A stretch of DNA of 64,000 nt from an uncultured Chitinophagaceae bacterium. GTDB lineage: Bacteria; Bacteroidota; Bacteroidia; Chitinophagales; Chitinophagaceae. Below the pieces are notes generated by a model that worked only from the letters and a program-made list of their open reading frames with translations, did no database searches and was not told the origin of the DNA. The translations under genes and the position numbers were made by a program. Numbering within the stretch: the stretch's first letter is position 1; every line of letters begins with the position of its first letter. Location: NCBI GenBank assembly GCA_937873715.1, contig CALMYJ010000003.1:62001-126000 (forward strand), in the 5' to 3' direction. Below are positions 38,369 to 48,388 of the stretch, piece after piece.

Positions 38369-39631
38369 TTAAGAAGCCAGTATTTGATCCCGGCCGGGCC
38401 CGTTGCTGATATACTTAACCGGAACTTTTAAAAACTGGTTAAGGTACTGTACATATTCTTTCATTTTTTGTGGAAGTGCTTCATAATTTTTTATGCCGGA
38501 AATATTGGTTTGCCAGCCATCAAAAGATTGATAAACCGGGTCAATATCCACCCTCGTCATTTGGAAAGGCACCTGGTTTACTGCCTTACCATTTATTGAA
38601 TAGGCATTACAAACTTTAAGTTCGGGCAGTTCATCCAGTATATCCGCTTTTGTCATAATAATTTGTGTAACGCCATTCACCATACAGGCAAATTGCAGCG
38701 CCACCAAATCTATCCAGCCGCAGCGACGGGGCCTGCCGGTTGTGCTGCCAAATTCGTTGCCCAGTTTACGGATTAACTCACCGGTTTCATCGTGCAATTC
38801 GGTAGGGAATGGGCCGCTGCCTACACGGGTGCAATAGGCTTTGGATACCCCAAATACTTCTTTGATTTTTTGCGGGGCAATACCCAGGCCACTGCATACC
38901 CCGGCAGTAATGGTATTGCTGCTGGTTACAAATGGGAAAGTGCCAAAGTCTACATCCAGCATACTACCCTGGGCTCCTTCAGCCAGCACTTTTTTGCCCT
39001 GGCTTATTTTGTCGTTAATAAAATATTCGCCGTTTACAATTTTGAAGCCACGCAAAAATTCCACGGCCTCAAAAAATTCATCTTCCCAACTGCTGATGTC
39101 TTCCTGGAAATTATAATTATCCAGCAGCTTTTGGTGTTTCAGGCGCAGCTTGATGTATTGTGAGGTAAAGCTTTTATCGAGCAGGTCGCCCACACGAAGC
39201 CCGTTGCGGCCGGTTTTATCCATATAAGCCGGGCCAATGCCTTTAAGGGTAGAACCGATTTTATCATTGCCTTTCGATACTTCGCTGGCTTTATCCAGCG
39301 CCCGGTGAGTTGGCAATATCAGGTGGGTACGTTCGCTAATGAAAAGATTTTTTTTGTAATCAACCCCCATTGCGGCTACCGTATCACATTCCCGTTTAAA
39401 AGTTACCGCATCCAGTACCACACCATTGCCGATAAGATTGATTTTATTGTCATGAAAAACACCACTGGGTATTTGGTGCAACACTACTTTTTTATCGTTT
39501 ACATAAAGGGTATGCCCGGCATTGGGGCCACCCTGGAACCTGGCCACCACATCGTATTGCGGTGCAAAATAATCCACAATTTTACCCTTTCCTTCATCGC
39601 CCCACTGAAGGCCTAAAATAACATCTACCAT
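38369..39631 (-). CDS. purA: Adenylosuccinate synthetase
   Basis: Makes adenylosuccinate from IMP, aspartate and GTP, the first step to AMP. The 420-residue protein opens with LGLQWGDEGKGKIVDYFA (GTP-binding P-loop, catalytic Asp in GDEGKGK), then QGGPNAGHTLYV (catalytic His in NAGHT), and STLKGIGPAYMDK, GSTTGRPRRCGWIDLVAL, and ends in GPGRDQIL. The length is typical. No partner genes; a 267-bp region separates it from the divergent T9SS cargo gene. Confidence 0.98.
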   Translation of the reverse strand: MVDVILGLQWGDEGKGKIVDYFAPQYDVVARFQGGPNAGHTLYVNDKKVVLHQIPSGVFHDNKINLIGNGVVLDAVTFKRECDTVAAMGVDYKKNLFISERTHLILPTHRALDKASEVSKGNDKIGSTLKGIGPAYMDKTGRNGLRVGDLLDKSFTSQYIKLRLKHQKLLDNYNFQEDISSWEDEFFEAVEFLRGFKIVNGEYFINDKISQGKKVLAEGAQGSMLDVDFGTFPFVTSSNTITAGVCSGLGIAPQKIKEVFGVSKAYCTRVGSGPFPTELHDETGELIRKLGNEFGSTTGRPRRCGWIDLVALQFACMVNGVTQIIMTKADILDELPELKVCNAYSINGKAVNQVPFQMTRVDIDPVYQSFDGWQTNISGIKNYEALPQKMKEYVQYLNQFLKVPVKYISNGPGRDQILAS

Positions 39632-39898
39632 TTTGTTTGCTGATAATATTTATGATTGTATGATTGAAGATGGAATAACAACAACCGCCAACGGTTTAAG
39701 GCATTAAGGTTATTATTAAAACACGGCGGTAAAAATAAACTGAAATAATCAATTGGCTGAAAGTAAAATCAATTGCCTTTATAAATGGGTGAAAATTTTT
39801 TTATGATTATCGGTGCATTTACTGTAGTGCAAAAAAAGAGCAGCTATTTCTCCCTGAATACCAGCCCTTACATGGCAAATTTGTACTAAATTGGCTTT

Positions 39899-41845
39899 GT
39901 GAAAATATTTATTGTGGCGCTGAGGCTCAAGTATTTGCCTGCCTTTTGTCTTTTTTCTATTTTATTCACACACACACTACATGCCCAAATTTGCTCCGGC
40001 AGCCTTGGAGACCCTGTAGTTAACGTAACTTTTGGCACCGGCCCCAACCCGGGTGCGGCTTTACCAAGCCGGGTAATTGCCTATAACTATACTGCCGGGC
40101 AATGCCCGGATGATGGCTTTTACACCGTTGCTAACAGCACAGCAGGATGCTTTGGCAATACCTGGCATGCACTTGCGCAAGATCATACTCCCGGCGATAA
40201 CAATGGTTATATGCTGCTGATTAATGCTTCATTTACTCCCGGAGATTTTTATATAGACACCGTTAAAAACCTGTGCCCAGGCACCACATACGAATTTGCC
40301 GCCTGGATATTAAACCTGTTAAGAAATACGGCCTGCAGTCCTAACCGCATCAACCCCAATATTGTTTTTAATATCGAAACACCATCGGGCACCGTATTAG
40401 GCACCTACTCTACCGGCGATATTCCCTCTACAGCAGCACCGGAATGGAAACAGTATGGCTTGTTTTTTACAACTCCGGTAGGCAGCAATACGGTGGTTAT
40501 TCGCATGAGGAATAATGCCCCGGGCGGCTGTGGTAACGATTTAGCACTGGACGACATCACTTTCAGGCCATGCGGCCCATTAGTAAATACATCGGTAACC
40601 AGTAATAGCAAATCAATTACTTTCTGCGCCAATGATGTACAACCGGTAACCCTGTCGGCTACTATTGGCAGCGGCTATATTTCCCCGGCACTACAATGGC
40701 AGCAAAGCCTTAACAATGGCAGTACGTGGGCTGATATTCCCGCCGCTACCAACAATAGCTACACCGCTACGCCCAGCGCTGCAGGCACCTACCTTTACCG
40801 GCTTGCGGTGGCCCAGGGCGGAAGTATAAATGTCGGCAACTGCAGGGTGATTAGCATCCCGGATACTATCATCATTCGCAACATACCGGCAGTTGCCATC
40901 AGCAGCAACAGCCCGGTATGCAACAATGAAAATATAGAACTGCTGGCTGGCGGCGGCAGCACCTACCAGTGGACTGGGCCTAGTGGCTTTACATCAACTT
41001 TTGCGAATGTTCAGCTTGCTGCCAATGAGGCTGCCACTGCCGGTCAGTATACAGTGCAGGTAACGGATATATTTGGCTGCAGGGCCATTGCCAGCACAAT
41101 GGTGCAAGTGTTGCCAAAGCCCAATGCTACTGTAAGCGGCAATACAACAATTTGCAGGGATAGCAGCACTACCCTTGAAGCTGGCGGCGGCAGCACCTAC
41201 TTGTGGTTTCCGTCAACCGGACTAACAAACATTAACAGTGCCAGCACCCTGGCACAGCCCATAACCACCACCACGTATTCAGTAATTGTAACCGACAATA
41301 ATGGCTGTGCCGATACTGCATCTACCATCATTAGCGTAAGTGAAAGCCCCGTTGCTGATGCCGGGCCGGATGTATTTATGCTTTCCGGCGAAACAGTTAC
41401 CCTCCGCGGAAATGCTACGGGCAATAATATTAATTACTATTGGGAACCTGCTGCTTTTTTGAGCGATGCCGGTTCGCTAATGCCGGTAACTAACACTCCG
41501 CAAACACAGGAATATGTACTGTATGTTGTATCTGCAACTGGCTGTGGTACGGCTACCGATACGATGCTGGTAAAAGTGTTTAACGGATTATACATTCCAA
41601 CAGCATTTTCCCCTAATGGCGACGGCTTAAATGATACCTGGCGGATAGATGGGCTATTAGCCTATCCAAAAGCAGTGATTGCAGTATACAACCGTTTCGG
41701 GCAAATAGTGTTTGAAGGTAGTGCCAACAGTAGCTGGGATGGCCGCATCAAAAATCAGCCGGCTGCGGCTGGTACTTATGTGTATTACATCAATTTAAAT
41801 AATGGCCGGCCTGTAATAAAAGGTTCGGTGGTGCTGGTGCGGTAA
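39899..41845 (+). CDS. Secreted Ig-like protein with gliding-motility/T9SS type B C-terminal domain
   Basis: An exported protein of 648 residues. The N-terminus carries a signal peptide (about 1-29, ending in LHAQ). Residues about 30-225 form a jelly-roll-like region with paired cysteines. Three or more Ig/PKD-like segments follow (about 235-325, 330-400, 405-480, 485-555), two of which repeat the phrase L-x-A-G-G-G-S-T-Y-x-W. The last 85 residues (LYIPTAFSPNGDGLNDTW to the end) are the CHU_C/T9SS type B sorting domain, so the protein is expected to be exported by T9SS. The start is GTG. It is convergent with clpX. Function probably adhesive. Confidence 0.87.
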   Translation: MKIFIVALRLKYLPAFCLFSILFTHTLHAQICSGSLGDPVVNVTFGTGPNPGAALPSRVIAYNYTAGQCPDDGFYTVANSTAGCFGNTWHALAQDHTPGDNNGYMLLINASFTPGDFYIDTVKNLCPGTTYEFAAWILNLLRNTACSPNRINPNIVFNIETPSGTVLGTYSTGDIPSTAAPEWKQYGLFFTTPVGSNTVVIRMRNNAPGGCGNDLALDDITFRPCGPLVNTSVTSNSKSITFCANDVQPVTLSATIGSGYISPALQWQQSLNNGSTWADIPAATNNSYTATPSAAGTYLYRLAVAQGGSINVGNCRVISIPDTIIIRNIPAVAISSNSPVCNNENIELLAGGGSTYQWTGPSGFTSTFANVQLAANEAATAGQYTVQVTDIFGCRAIASTMVQVLPKPNATVSGNTTICRDSSTTLEAGGGSTYLWFPSTGLTNINSASTLAQPITTTTYSVIVTDNNGCADTASTIISVSESPVADAGPDVFMLSGETVTLRGNATGNNINYYWEPAAFLSDAGSLMPVTNTPQTQEYVLYVVSATGCGTATDTMLVKVFNGLYIPTAFSPNGDGLNDTWRIDGLLAYPKAVIAVYNRFGQIVFEGSANSSWDGRIKNQPAAAGTYVYYINLNNGRPVIKGSVVLVR

Positions 41846-41850
41846 AACAG

Positions 41851-43104
41851 CTATGCTACTTTAAGCATACTCATTTTGCTGTTGCTAAATTTGCGTTGGG
41901 CATAATCCAGTGTTACCTCAAATGTTTTTACTTTTTGAGAGGGCAACTCGTACATGGCATCGGTTAAGATGCTTTCGCAAATACTACGCAGGCCCCTTGC
42001 ACCAAGTTTGTATTCCAGGGCTTTTTCCACCATAAAATCGAACACACCTTCTTCAAAACTAAGTTCAATGCCCTCGATTTCGAAAAGTTTTACAAACTGC
42101 TTGATTAGGGCATTTTTGGGGCCGGTGAGGATGTTGCGGAGTGTTTCTGCATCCAGCGGATTGAGGTAAGTTACCACCGGCATACGGCCGAGTAATTCAG
42201 GTATGAGGCCAAAATGTTTCAGGTCTACCGCATTTACAAATTGCAGCAGGTTTTTTTGTTGAAACTCCTGCAGTTCTTTATTTACTTTAAAGCCGATGGC
42301 ATGTGTATTTACCCGGCGAGCTATCAGTTTATCAATACCATCAAAAGCCCCGCCACAAATGAATAGGATATTTTGGGTATTAACTTTAACCAATTTTTGC
42401 TCGGGGTGCTTGCGGCCTCCCTGTGGTGGCACCAGCACTTCTGTTCCTTCTAATAATTTCAATAAACCCTGCTGTACCCCTTCGCCGCTTACATCTCTTG
42501 TAATAGAGGGGTTATCGCTTTTACGGGCAATTTTATCTATTTCATCGATAAACACTATGCCTTTTTCGGCTGCAGCCACATCGTAATTGCAGGCCTGCAG
42601 CAGGCGGCTGAGCATGCTTTCCACATCTTCGCCTACATAACCGGCCTCGGTAAATACTGTTGCATCTACAATAGCAAATGGCACATTCAGCATACGGGCA
42701 ATAGTTTTGGCCAAAAGGGTTTTGCCCGTACCGGTTTCACCCACCATAATAATGTTGCTCTTTTCAATTTCTACCTCATTATCTATCCGCTGGTTTAGGC
42801 GTTTGTAATGGTTATATACCGCTACGGCTAATATTTTTTTGGCATCATCCTGGCCAATGACGTATTCATCCAAAAACTTTTTGATTTCGATGGGCTTTTT
42901 TACGGTAAGCTTGTGAGTAGTGGCGGTTCCTGTTGCGGCTGGAGGCTTTTGCTCCGGGTATATCATCAGCTCCTGGCCGATAATTTCCTGGGCATGCTCT
43001 ACACAGTTTTCGCAAATATGGCCTTCCTGGCCTGCTATCAATATCTTAACCTCATCGCGGCTACGGCCGCAAAAGGAACAATGCAGTGTATTATTTTTTG
43101 CCAT
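41851..43104 (-). CDS. clpX: ATP-dependent Clp protease ATP-binding subunit ClpX
   Basis: Hexameric AAA+ unfoldase that feeds substrates to ClpP. In 417 residues: a four-Cys zinc-binding N-domain (Cys9, Cys12, Cys31, Cys34), Walker A GETGTGKT at 123-130, Walker B in VFIDEIDKI, the ClpP-docking IGF-type loop in AIGFKV near 274-279 and sensor motifs in GARGLRSI. All parts of a functional ClpX are present. It lies downstream of two clpP genes with one unrelated gene between, all on the minus strand. Confidence 0.97.
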   Translation of the reverse strand: MAKNNTLHCSFCGRSRDEVKILIAGQEGHICENCVEHAQEIIGQELMIYPEQKPPAATGTATTHKLTVKKPIEIKKFLDEYVIGQDDAKKILAVAVYNHYKRLNQRIDNEVEIEKSNIIMVGETGTGKTLLAKTIARMLNVPFAIVDATVFTEAGYVGEDVESMLSRLLQACNYDVAAAEKGIVFIDEIDKIARKSDNPSITRDVSGEGVQQGLLKLLEGTEVLVPPQGGRKHPEQKLVKVNTQNILFICGGAFDGIDKLIARRVNTHAIGFKVNKELQEFQQKNLLQFVNAVDLKHFGLIPELLGRMPVVTYLNPLDAETLRNILTGPKNALIKQFVKLFEIEGIELSFEEGVFDFMVEKALEYKLGARGLRSICESILTDAMYELPSQKVKTFEVTLDYAQRKFSNSKMSMLKVA

Positions 43105-43217
43105 TGATGTGCTTATTTCTGTTACTGTTTTTCAAAAGGATAATGTGCAAAGATAAACAAGGGGCTACAGTTTTCAACCACCCGGGGTAAGTAATGAGTA
43201 GCTGGTATATTTATTTT

Positions 43218-44267
43218 TTACAAATGGCATACCTGCAGCAACTGCTGCTGTACCAGCCCGCCCATGTGCGTAATGGGTGAAAACCGGGTAGTGCCGTGAT
43301 ACTCATTGAGTTCCTTGCTCAAACGCAGCACTTTATAGTTTTCCGAAATTTCTTCTCCGGCCATTGCTGCAAAAAGTTGTTGCAGCCGGGTAGCGTTAGT
43401 TTTGGCCTGTAAAGCCAGTTGGTGCCGTTCGTTTTCCCGAATTTGTTCAATGCTGTCATGGCCGTGAAGGTTAAGCGCCATCTGCACATAACCGTAGTTT
43501 TCTTTATAAAACTGGGGCAGGTACAGGTTCATATTGCCTTCGTAGCACTGCTGGTCGAAATCGATGGCCCGTATATGGTATTGCTCTTTATGATGAGGGT
43601 GTGCCGTAACCACAAAATTGTAACTCCGCATATCCCCAAGCAAACGGGCAAAACAACGTTCATTAAAACTTACAAATGCTTTTGCCAGTGCCTGCTTTTG
43701 CGTTTTGTTTAGTGCTTCAGCCGTTTGTAAAAAAACATCTCCGGGGATACCTTCAATATGCGCCTCAATTAAAGTGTTATTGTGGTACAAAAAACTGGTG
43801 CGGTTGGGCGAAAGCAGGTGCTCCAGTTCAAGCCCGAACACACGGCTGGTATCAGCCGCTTTTATGTAAAAACAATCCTGCTGGCCTGTATGGTTATCCG
43901 CCACTGTTATCCTGAAAGGCATGCTATTGGCAAATTCGCAAAAGTCGATAGCGGTAACGGTTAAGCCTGTTGTTGCGGTTTGGGTGAGCAGGCCATAAAC
44001 ACTAAGGCATTGGGCGAATAATGTTTCCTGCAGCTTTTTGTCGTACACCACATTTTCCCAGTGGGTATGCCTGCCGTCTTCATCCCTTATTGAATCGGTG
44101 TAGCGGTAGTGCAGCAGTTCATCATAGGTAAGGGGTAGTTCAATATCCCTTTTATATTGCTGCAGGTATTGCTGCAGTGGCTGCAATACCGGGTAGGTTT
44201 CTTTTTGCATCAGGGGGCGGTCGGCTTCCGAACTCACCTGTGCATTGATGATTTTTGAAAACTGCAT
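43218..44267 (-). CDS. Unknown protein with protein-kinase-like motifs, between clpP and clpX
   Basis: I do not recognise a named family. In the 349 residues from ATG 44267 the order of protein-kinase-like elements can be traced: a beta-3-like Lys136 (CFYIKAAD), acidic residues Glu147/Glu149, a hinge-like segment (LIEAHIEGIPGDVFL, about 167-180), a catalytic-loop-like LGDMRSYNFVV with Asp212 and Asn217 in the D-x4-N spacing, and a DFG-like IDFD (Asp236/Asp238). The HxD His is replaced by Leu-Gly. So it may be an atypical kinase or aminoglycoside-kinase-like enzyme, or a dead relative. An ATG 18 codons upstream is less likely. Co-orientation with clpP and clpX suggests shared transcription or function but does not prove it. 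Confidence 0.65.
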   Translation of the reverse strand: MQFSKIINAQVSSEADRPLMQKETYPVLQPLQQYLQQYKRDIELPLTYDELLHYRYTDSIRDEDGRHTHWENVVYDKKLQETLFAQCLSVYGLLTQTATTGLTVTAIDFCEFANSMPFRITVADNHTGQQDCFYIKAADTSRVFGLELEHLLSPNRTSFLYHNNTLIEAHIEGIPGDVFLQTAEALNKTQKQALAKAFVSFNERCFARLLGDMRSYNFVVTAHPHHKEQYHIRAIDFDQQCYEGNMNLYLPQFYKENYGYVQMALNLHGHDSIEQIRENERHQLALQAKTNATRLQQLFAAMAGEEISENYKVLRLSKELNEYHGTTRFSPITHMGGLVQQQLLQVCHL

Positions 44268-44345
44268 AGCTATGATACCTGTATACCCAAAATAAAAAAA
44301 TGGCCGACTTATACCAGCCATTTTACAATTTCTATGTGTTGAAAT

Positions 44346-44960
44346 TTATAGTTTATCCAATACGCCATCTACAATGCCGTAAGCCAGCGATTCTTTGGCA
44401 TCCATCCAGTAATCCCTGTCAAAATCTTTCATCACTTTTTCAAATGTTTGTCCGCAGTTGTTGGCTAATATCCGGGCACCCATTTCTTTAGTTTTTTTGA
44501 TTTGTTCAGCCATAATCTCCAAATCGGCACTGGTGCCCTGGCCTCCACCGCTTGGCTGGTGTATCATTACTTCGCCATGCGGAAAAATAAAACGCCTGCC
44601 CTTGGTACCGCCACTCAGCAAAATACTGCCCATACTGGCTGCCATACCCATACACACTGTGCTTACCGGGCTGCTAATCATTTGCATGGTATCGTACACC
44701 ACCATACCACTGGTAACCATGCCACCGGGGCTGCTGATGTAAAAGGTAATTTCTTTGCCGGGGGCTATCGCTTCAAGATATAGGAGGCGTGCCGTTAAAT
44801 CTTTGCAGCTTTTATCATCCACCACACCCCATAAAAATATTTTGCGCTGCTCAATAAATTTTTTGTCGAACTGCCAACTGCTCATCATTTTTTCCATGGG
44901 AATTTCGGGCAGCTCTTTTGAAGGTTCTTCATCATCGAAGCGGATATGCTTTAAGTTCAT
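44346..44960 (-). CDS. clpP: ATP-dependent Clp protease proteolytic subunit, paralogue 2
   Basis: Serine protease subunit that assembles into a tetradecameric chamber. In 204 residues the catalytic triad is complete: Ser109 (GMAASMGS), His134 (MIHQPSGG) and Asp183 (DFDRDYWM). The oxyanion segment SSPGG lies at 76-80. It is shorter and about half identical by eye to the second ClpP encoded 84 nt upstream. Two active ClpP paralogues side by side suggest a mixed barrel or two separate ones. It is co-oriented with clpX. Confidence 0.95.
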   Translation of the reverse strand: MNLKHIRFDDEEPSKELPEIPMEKMMSSWQFDKKFIEQRKIFLWGVVDDKSCKDLTARLLYLEAIAPGKEITFYISSPGGMVTSGMVVYDTMQMISSPVSTVCMGMAASMGSILLSGGTKGRRFIFPHGEVMIHQPSGGGQGTSADLEIMAEQIKKTKEMGARILANNCGQTFEKVMKDFDRDYWMDAKESLAYGIVDGVLDKL

Positions 44961-45044
44961 TTTTAATAGAGATTTTGAAAGTTAAGTGATGCAGGAGCAG
45001 TGTAATCATTTTCCAACAGCTCCTTATCCATTCAGCATTTTACC

Positions 45045-45737
45045 TTAATCTATTTTTGCCTTACGTGGGTTTGTGGTAAGCACTTCATCCACCAGGCCGT
45101 ATGCTTTGGCTTCGGAGGAAGTCATCCAGTAATCCCTGTCGCAATCAAGGGCTACTTTTTCTACCGGTTGATTGGTATGGTGTGCAATTACTTCGTACAG
45201 TTCTTTTTTAATTTTTCGTACCTCGTTCACCGTTATTTCAATGTCGCTGGCCTGGCCACCGGCACCTGCGCTGGGCTGGTGCAGCATAATGCGGCTGTGT
45301 TTTAAAGCAGTTCTTTTACCCGGCGAACCGGCACACATAAGTACCGCAGCCATACTGGCAGCAATGCCGGTGCAAATAGTGGCAATATCGGGGGTTACAA
45401 ACTGCATAGTATCATACATACCCAGGCCGGCATATACGCTGCCACCGGGGGAGTTGATGTACATCTGTATGTCTTTAGAGCGGTCGGTACTCTCCAAAAA
45501 AAGCAGTTGTGCTGTAATGATATTAGCTACTTCATCTGTAACGGGATAACCCATAAAAATTATCCTGTCCATCATCAGGCGGCTGTACACATCCATTACA
45601 GCGATGTTCATGGGCCTTTCTTCAATGATGTTGGGTGTAAGATTGGTTACATTGTGTTTAATATATCCATCCAGTGTGTTACTGCTGATGCCGCGGTGCT
45701 TTACCGCATATTTTTCAAATTCTTTTCCAATATTCAT
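45045..45737 (-). CDS. clpP: ATP-dependent Clp protease proteolytic subunit, paralogue 1
   Basis: First of the two ClpP genes in transcription order. The 230-residue protein has Ser128 (GIAASMAA), His153 (MLHQPSAG) and Asp202 (DCDRDYWM), all triad residues intact, and INSPGGS at 95-101. An N-terminal extension of about 30 residues before the core is probably a propeptide. A -7 box (TATATTTG on the minus strand, 45759-45766) lies 21 nt before the ATG and probably drives clpP-clpP and perhaps the genes after them. Confidence 0.96.
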   Translation of the reverse strand: MNIGKEFEKYAVKHRGISSNTLDGYIKHNVTNLTPNIIEERPMNIAVMDVYSRLMMDRIIFMGYPVTDEVANIITAQLLFLESTDRSKDIQMYINSPGGSVYAGLGMYDTMQFVTPDIATICTGIAASMAAVLMCAGSPGKRTALKHSRIMLHQPSAGAGGQASDIEITVNEVRKIKKELYEVIAHHTNQPVEKVALDCDRDYWMTSSEAKAYGLVDEVLTTNPRKAKID

Positions 45738-45758
45738 TTAGGTGAAATGTTTAGGTAA

Positions 45759-45766
45759 CAAATATA
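45759..45766 (-). promoter_or_regulatory. Promoter -7 box of the clpP operon
   Basis: TATATTTG on the minus strand, an exact TAnnTTTG match. A TTTG lies 15 bp upstream of it (45782-45785), shorter than the usual spacer. Confidence 0.5.
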
Positions 45767-45959
45767 ATTGATTGGCAAACCCAAATACTGTGCTGAAAAA
45801 ATTTATGCGCCAAAAAGGCGGAAAGAGGACAGATTGTAATTGTGAATATTTTTCGCCACAGATGCGCAGATTAATATTAGTAAAGAAGATTTCTTTTAAA
45901 AAAAGAATTGCTGTAGTTGCCGATGATGCAGCGGTTTTGAGTAAAATTTTTTTATTGCT

Positions 45960-47003
45960 TTACGCTTTTACCAGCAATTCCTGTATCAGTTTTTCCAGCT
46001 CTATAATTCTTTTTTCGAGTTCGGGTAATTTCCGGGCAACGGCCTGGCTGCGGAGTGCCGCCTTATAATCGTATGCCGGGCTGCCGGTAACGGCGGTATT
46101 GGGTGTAATAATAGATTTAGACACACCGCTTTGTGCATTAATTTTACTGCCATCGGCAATTTGCAGATGGCCTACAATACCGGCCTGGCCACCAATCATT
46201 ACATTGTTGCCAATTTTGGTGCTGCCGCTAATGCCTGCCTGTGCCGCAATCACCGAGTGGTTGCCTATTTCCACATTATGGGCTATTTGCAGCAGGTTAT
46301 CCAGCTTGGCCCCTGCCTTTATAATGGTGCTGCCAATAGTAGCCCTGTCGATGGTGGTATTGGCACCTATCTCCACGTTATCTTCAATCACCACATTACC
46401 CGTTTGCGGAATTTTTTTGTAGGTGCCGTCGGGCTGTGGCGCAAAGCCAAAACCATCGCTGCCGATAACCGTGCCGGCATGTATGGTTACGTTGTTGCCA
46501 ATAATAGTATTATGATAAATTTTTACGCCGGGGTGAATGATGGTGTTGCTGCCAATACTTACACCGGCACCGATAAATACATTGGGGAAAATTTTTACCC
46601 CATCGGCCAGCACCACTTTTTCACTGATATAGGCAAAAGCGCCTATAAACACCTCTTTACCAACTACTGCTGTGTTGTGCAGGTATACCGGCTCTTGTAT
46701 ACCATTAAGCTGCTGTGTTTGTAATTGCTGGTATTTTTCGAGCAGGATGGCAAAAGCGCTGTAGGCATCGGGTACCCGTATTAAAGTAGTGCTCACCGGC
46801 TGTTTTAACTGCAGCGATGCATTAACAATCACAATAGATGCATCAGTGCCGTACAGGAAATCTTCGTATTTGGGATTGGCTAAAAATGAAAGCTGGCCCT
46901 GCCGTGCCTCTTCAATTTTTCCGAATGCAGAAACAGTAGCATCGGGATTACCCTCTACCGTACCGCTGAGTATCATGGCTATTTGTGCTGCAGAAAATTG
47001 CAT
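45960..47003 (-). CDS. lpxD: UDP-3-O-acylglucosamine N-acyltransferase
   Basis: Third step of lipid A synthesis: adds the second hydroxyacyl chain to UDP-3-O-acyl-glucosamine. In 347 residues: the uridine-binding N-terminal domain (about 1-100), a left-handed beta helix of hexapeptide repeats (about 105-310; [21 protein letters not shown]) and the family marker GSDGFGFAP near 180-188; the catalytic His is in the segment [13 protein letters not shown]-terminal helix ([20 protein letters not shown]) closes the trimer. It lies 55 nt after the HD gene and is likely co-transcribed with it. Confidence 0.97.
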   Translation of the reverse strand: MQFSAAQIAMILSGTVEGNPDATVSAFGKIEEARQGQLSFLANPKYEDFLYGTDASIVIVNASLQLKQPVSTTLIRVPDAYSAFAILLEKYQQLQTQQLNGIQEPVYLHNTAVVGKEVFIGAFAYISEKVVLADGVKIFPNVFIGAGVSIGSNTIIHPGVKIYHNTIIGNNVTIHAGTVIGSDGFGFAPQPDGTYKKIPQTGNVVIEDNVEIGANTTIDRATIGSTIIKAGAKLDNLLQIAHNVEIGNHSVIAAQAGISGSTKIGNNVMIGGQAGIVGHLQIADGSKINAQSGVSKSIITPNTAVTGSPAYDYKAALRSQAVARKLPELEKRIIELEKLIQELLVKA

Positions 47004-47058
47004 ATTGTACTTTAGTATAATTAATTACTACTACCTGGCTTTTAATCAATAAGGCAAA

Positions 47059-48240
47059 TTACCGGGTAAAACAAATGTACTGTTTTCTAATCTTGCCGCT
47101 GGTGTCCTTAATAATGAGGGCATTATCCACTTCCGAAATATCTTTAACCGTACCGTCTTTAAACAAAATACGGATATGCTCATCCTCAAAATTATAGGTG
47201 CGGCTCACCGCTTCGCCGGTAAAGACAAGCCAGCCCGCCGCTTCGCTGCCAAGTCCTAATTTTTTTTGTGCCAACTGCAACTTTTCTTCCACCAGGGCCG
47301 GCGCTGCCGGTATGCTGCTGTATTGTACTTTAAGCAGCCTGCGGTTGATGATACCGTTGCATAAGTATGACAACACAATATCAGGATGGTTGCACCACTG
47401 TTTCATAGCAAGGTGAACATCATAATCATCTAAGCGGCAAAAAGCTTCTACATCGAATGCCTGCCTGTCCGTATGTAAAAATTGCTGTAGCGGCTCGTGT
47501 GCGGCTGCACCTATCAACCTGGCTCTTTTAATAATGCGTTGCAACATCTGCTCGGCACAAAGCACTGTTTTGTGCAGGTACACCTGCCAGTACATGAGCC
47601 TGCGAGCCACCAAAAATTTTTCGATAGAGTAAATTGCCTTTTCTTCCACAACCAGTTCTCCTTCATGTACGGCAAGCATTTTTAAAATACGGTCGTACCC
47701 TACCACGCCTTCGCTTACGCCGGAAAAAAAACTGTCGCGGCTAAGGTAATCCAGCCGGTCCATATCCAGTTGTCCGCTTACAAGCTGGTGTAAAAATTTT
47801 TTGGGGTATTTATCTTCAAAAATTTCTAAAGCCATTTGCAACCGCCCATTAAACTCATCATTCAGTTTATTCATCAGCAGCAGCGAAATGGCTTCGTGGT
47901 GTACACCTTCTGTGAGTACATTTTCCAGGGCATGGCTAAAAGGCCCGTGGCCAATATCATGCAACAGGATGGCTATTTTGGCAGCCTGCTCCTCTTCGCT
48001 GCTGATAGGTGTGCCTTTGCTTTTAAGTTCATTAAGGGCAATACCCATCAGGTGGTAGGCCCCTAGCGAATGATGCAGCCGGGTGTGTACAGCACCGGGA
48101 TATACCAGTGAGGCCAAGGCCATTTGCTGTATGCGGCGCAAGCGTTGGTAATACGGATGGGCAATGATTTGTGCTACCAGTTCGTCGTTGATAGTGATAA
48201 AACCGTGAACGGGGTCGTTGATTATTTTTCGGAATGACAT
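47059..48240 (-). CDS. HD-domain phosphohydrolase (dGTPase-like, COG1078)
   Basis: Metal-dependent phosphohydrolase of 393 residues. The HD metal site is visible: His56 (HTRLHHSLG region), His94-Asp95 (LLHDIGHGPFSHALE) and a later Asp in LDMDRLDYLSRDSFF. The opening INDPVHGFI is typical for this family, whose known members hydrolyse dNTPs or related nucleotides. The C-terminal half (about 250-393) is family-specific. It is divergent from porX and shares with it a pair of mirrored promoters. The substrate is not predictable. Confidence 0.9.
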   Translation of the reverse strand: MSFRKIINDPVHGFITINDELVAQIIAHPYYQRLRRIQQMALASLVYPGAVHTRLHHSLGAYHLMGIALNELKSKGTPISSEEEQAAKIAILLHDIGHGPFSHALENVLTEGVHHEAISLLLMNKLNDEFNGRLQMALEIFEDKYPKKFLHQLVSGQLDMDRLDYLSRDSFFSGVSEGVVGYDRILKMLAVHEGELVVEEKAIYSIEKFLVARRLMYWQVYLHKTVLCAEQMLQRIIKRARLIGAAAHEPLQQFLHTDRQAFDVEAFCRLDDYDVHLAMKQWCNHPDIVLSYLCNGIINRRLLKVQYSSIPAAPALVEEKLQLAQKKLGLGSEAAGWLVFTGEAVSRTYNFEDEHIRILFKDGTVKDISEVDNALIIKDTSGKIRKQYICFTR

Positions 48241-48274
48241 TAAAAGATTGAACTAGTGCTGTTTGTTAAAAGAT

Positions 48275-48327
48275 GCACAAAGCTAAATAAAGCCATGCTT
48301 CAAGTACATAAAAAATTAGCTTTGTGC
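48275..48327. promoter_or_regulatory. Mirrored divergent promoters of the HD gene and porX
   Basis: GCACAAAGCTAA (48275-48286) and its exact reverse complement TTAGCTTTGTGC (48316-48327) form a 12-bp inverted repeat with a 29-bp spacer. Each arm contains an exact -7 box TAGCTTTG: minus strand at 48285-48278 for the HD gene, plus strand at 48317-48324 for porX. The two promoters are therefore oriented outward and share more sequence than the -7 consensus requires. Confidence 0.6.
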
Positions 48328-48388
48328 TGGCCGCTCTATATTACTGCCTGCTATAGCATTGCCGGCAATTCATTCAATAATACATATG

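Noticed and set aside
45772..46068. 98-codon plus-strand frame overlapping the lpxD end
   Set aside because: Half of it is antisense to lpxD and the rest lacks any family motif or start signal.
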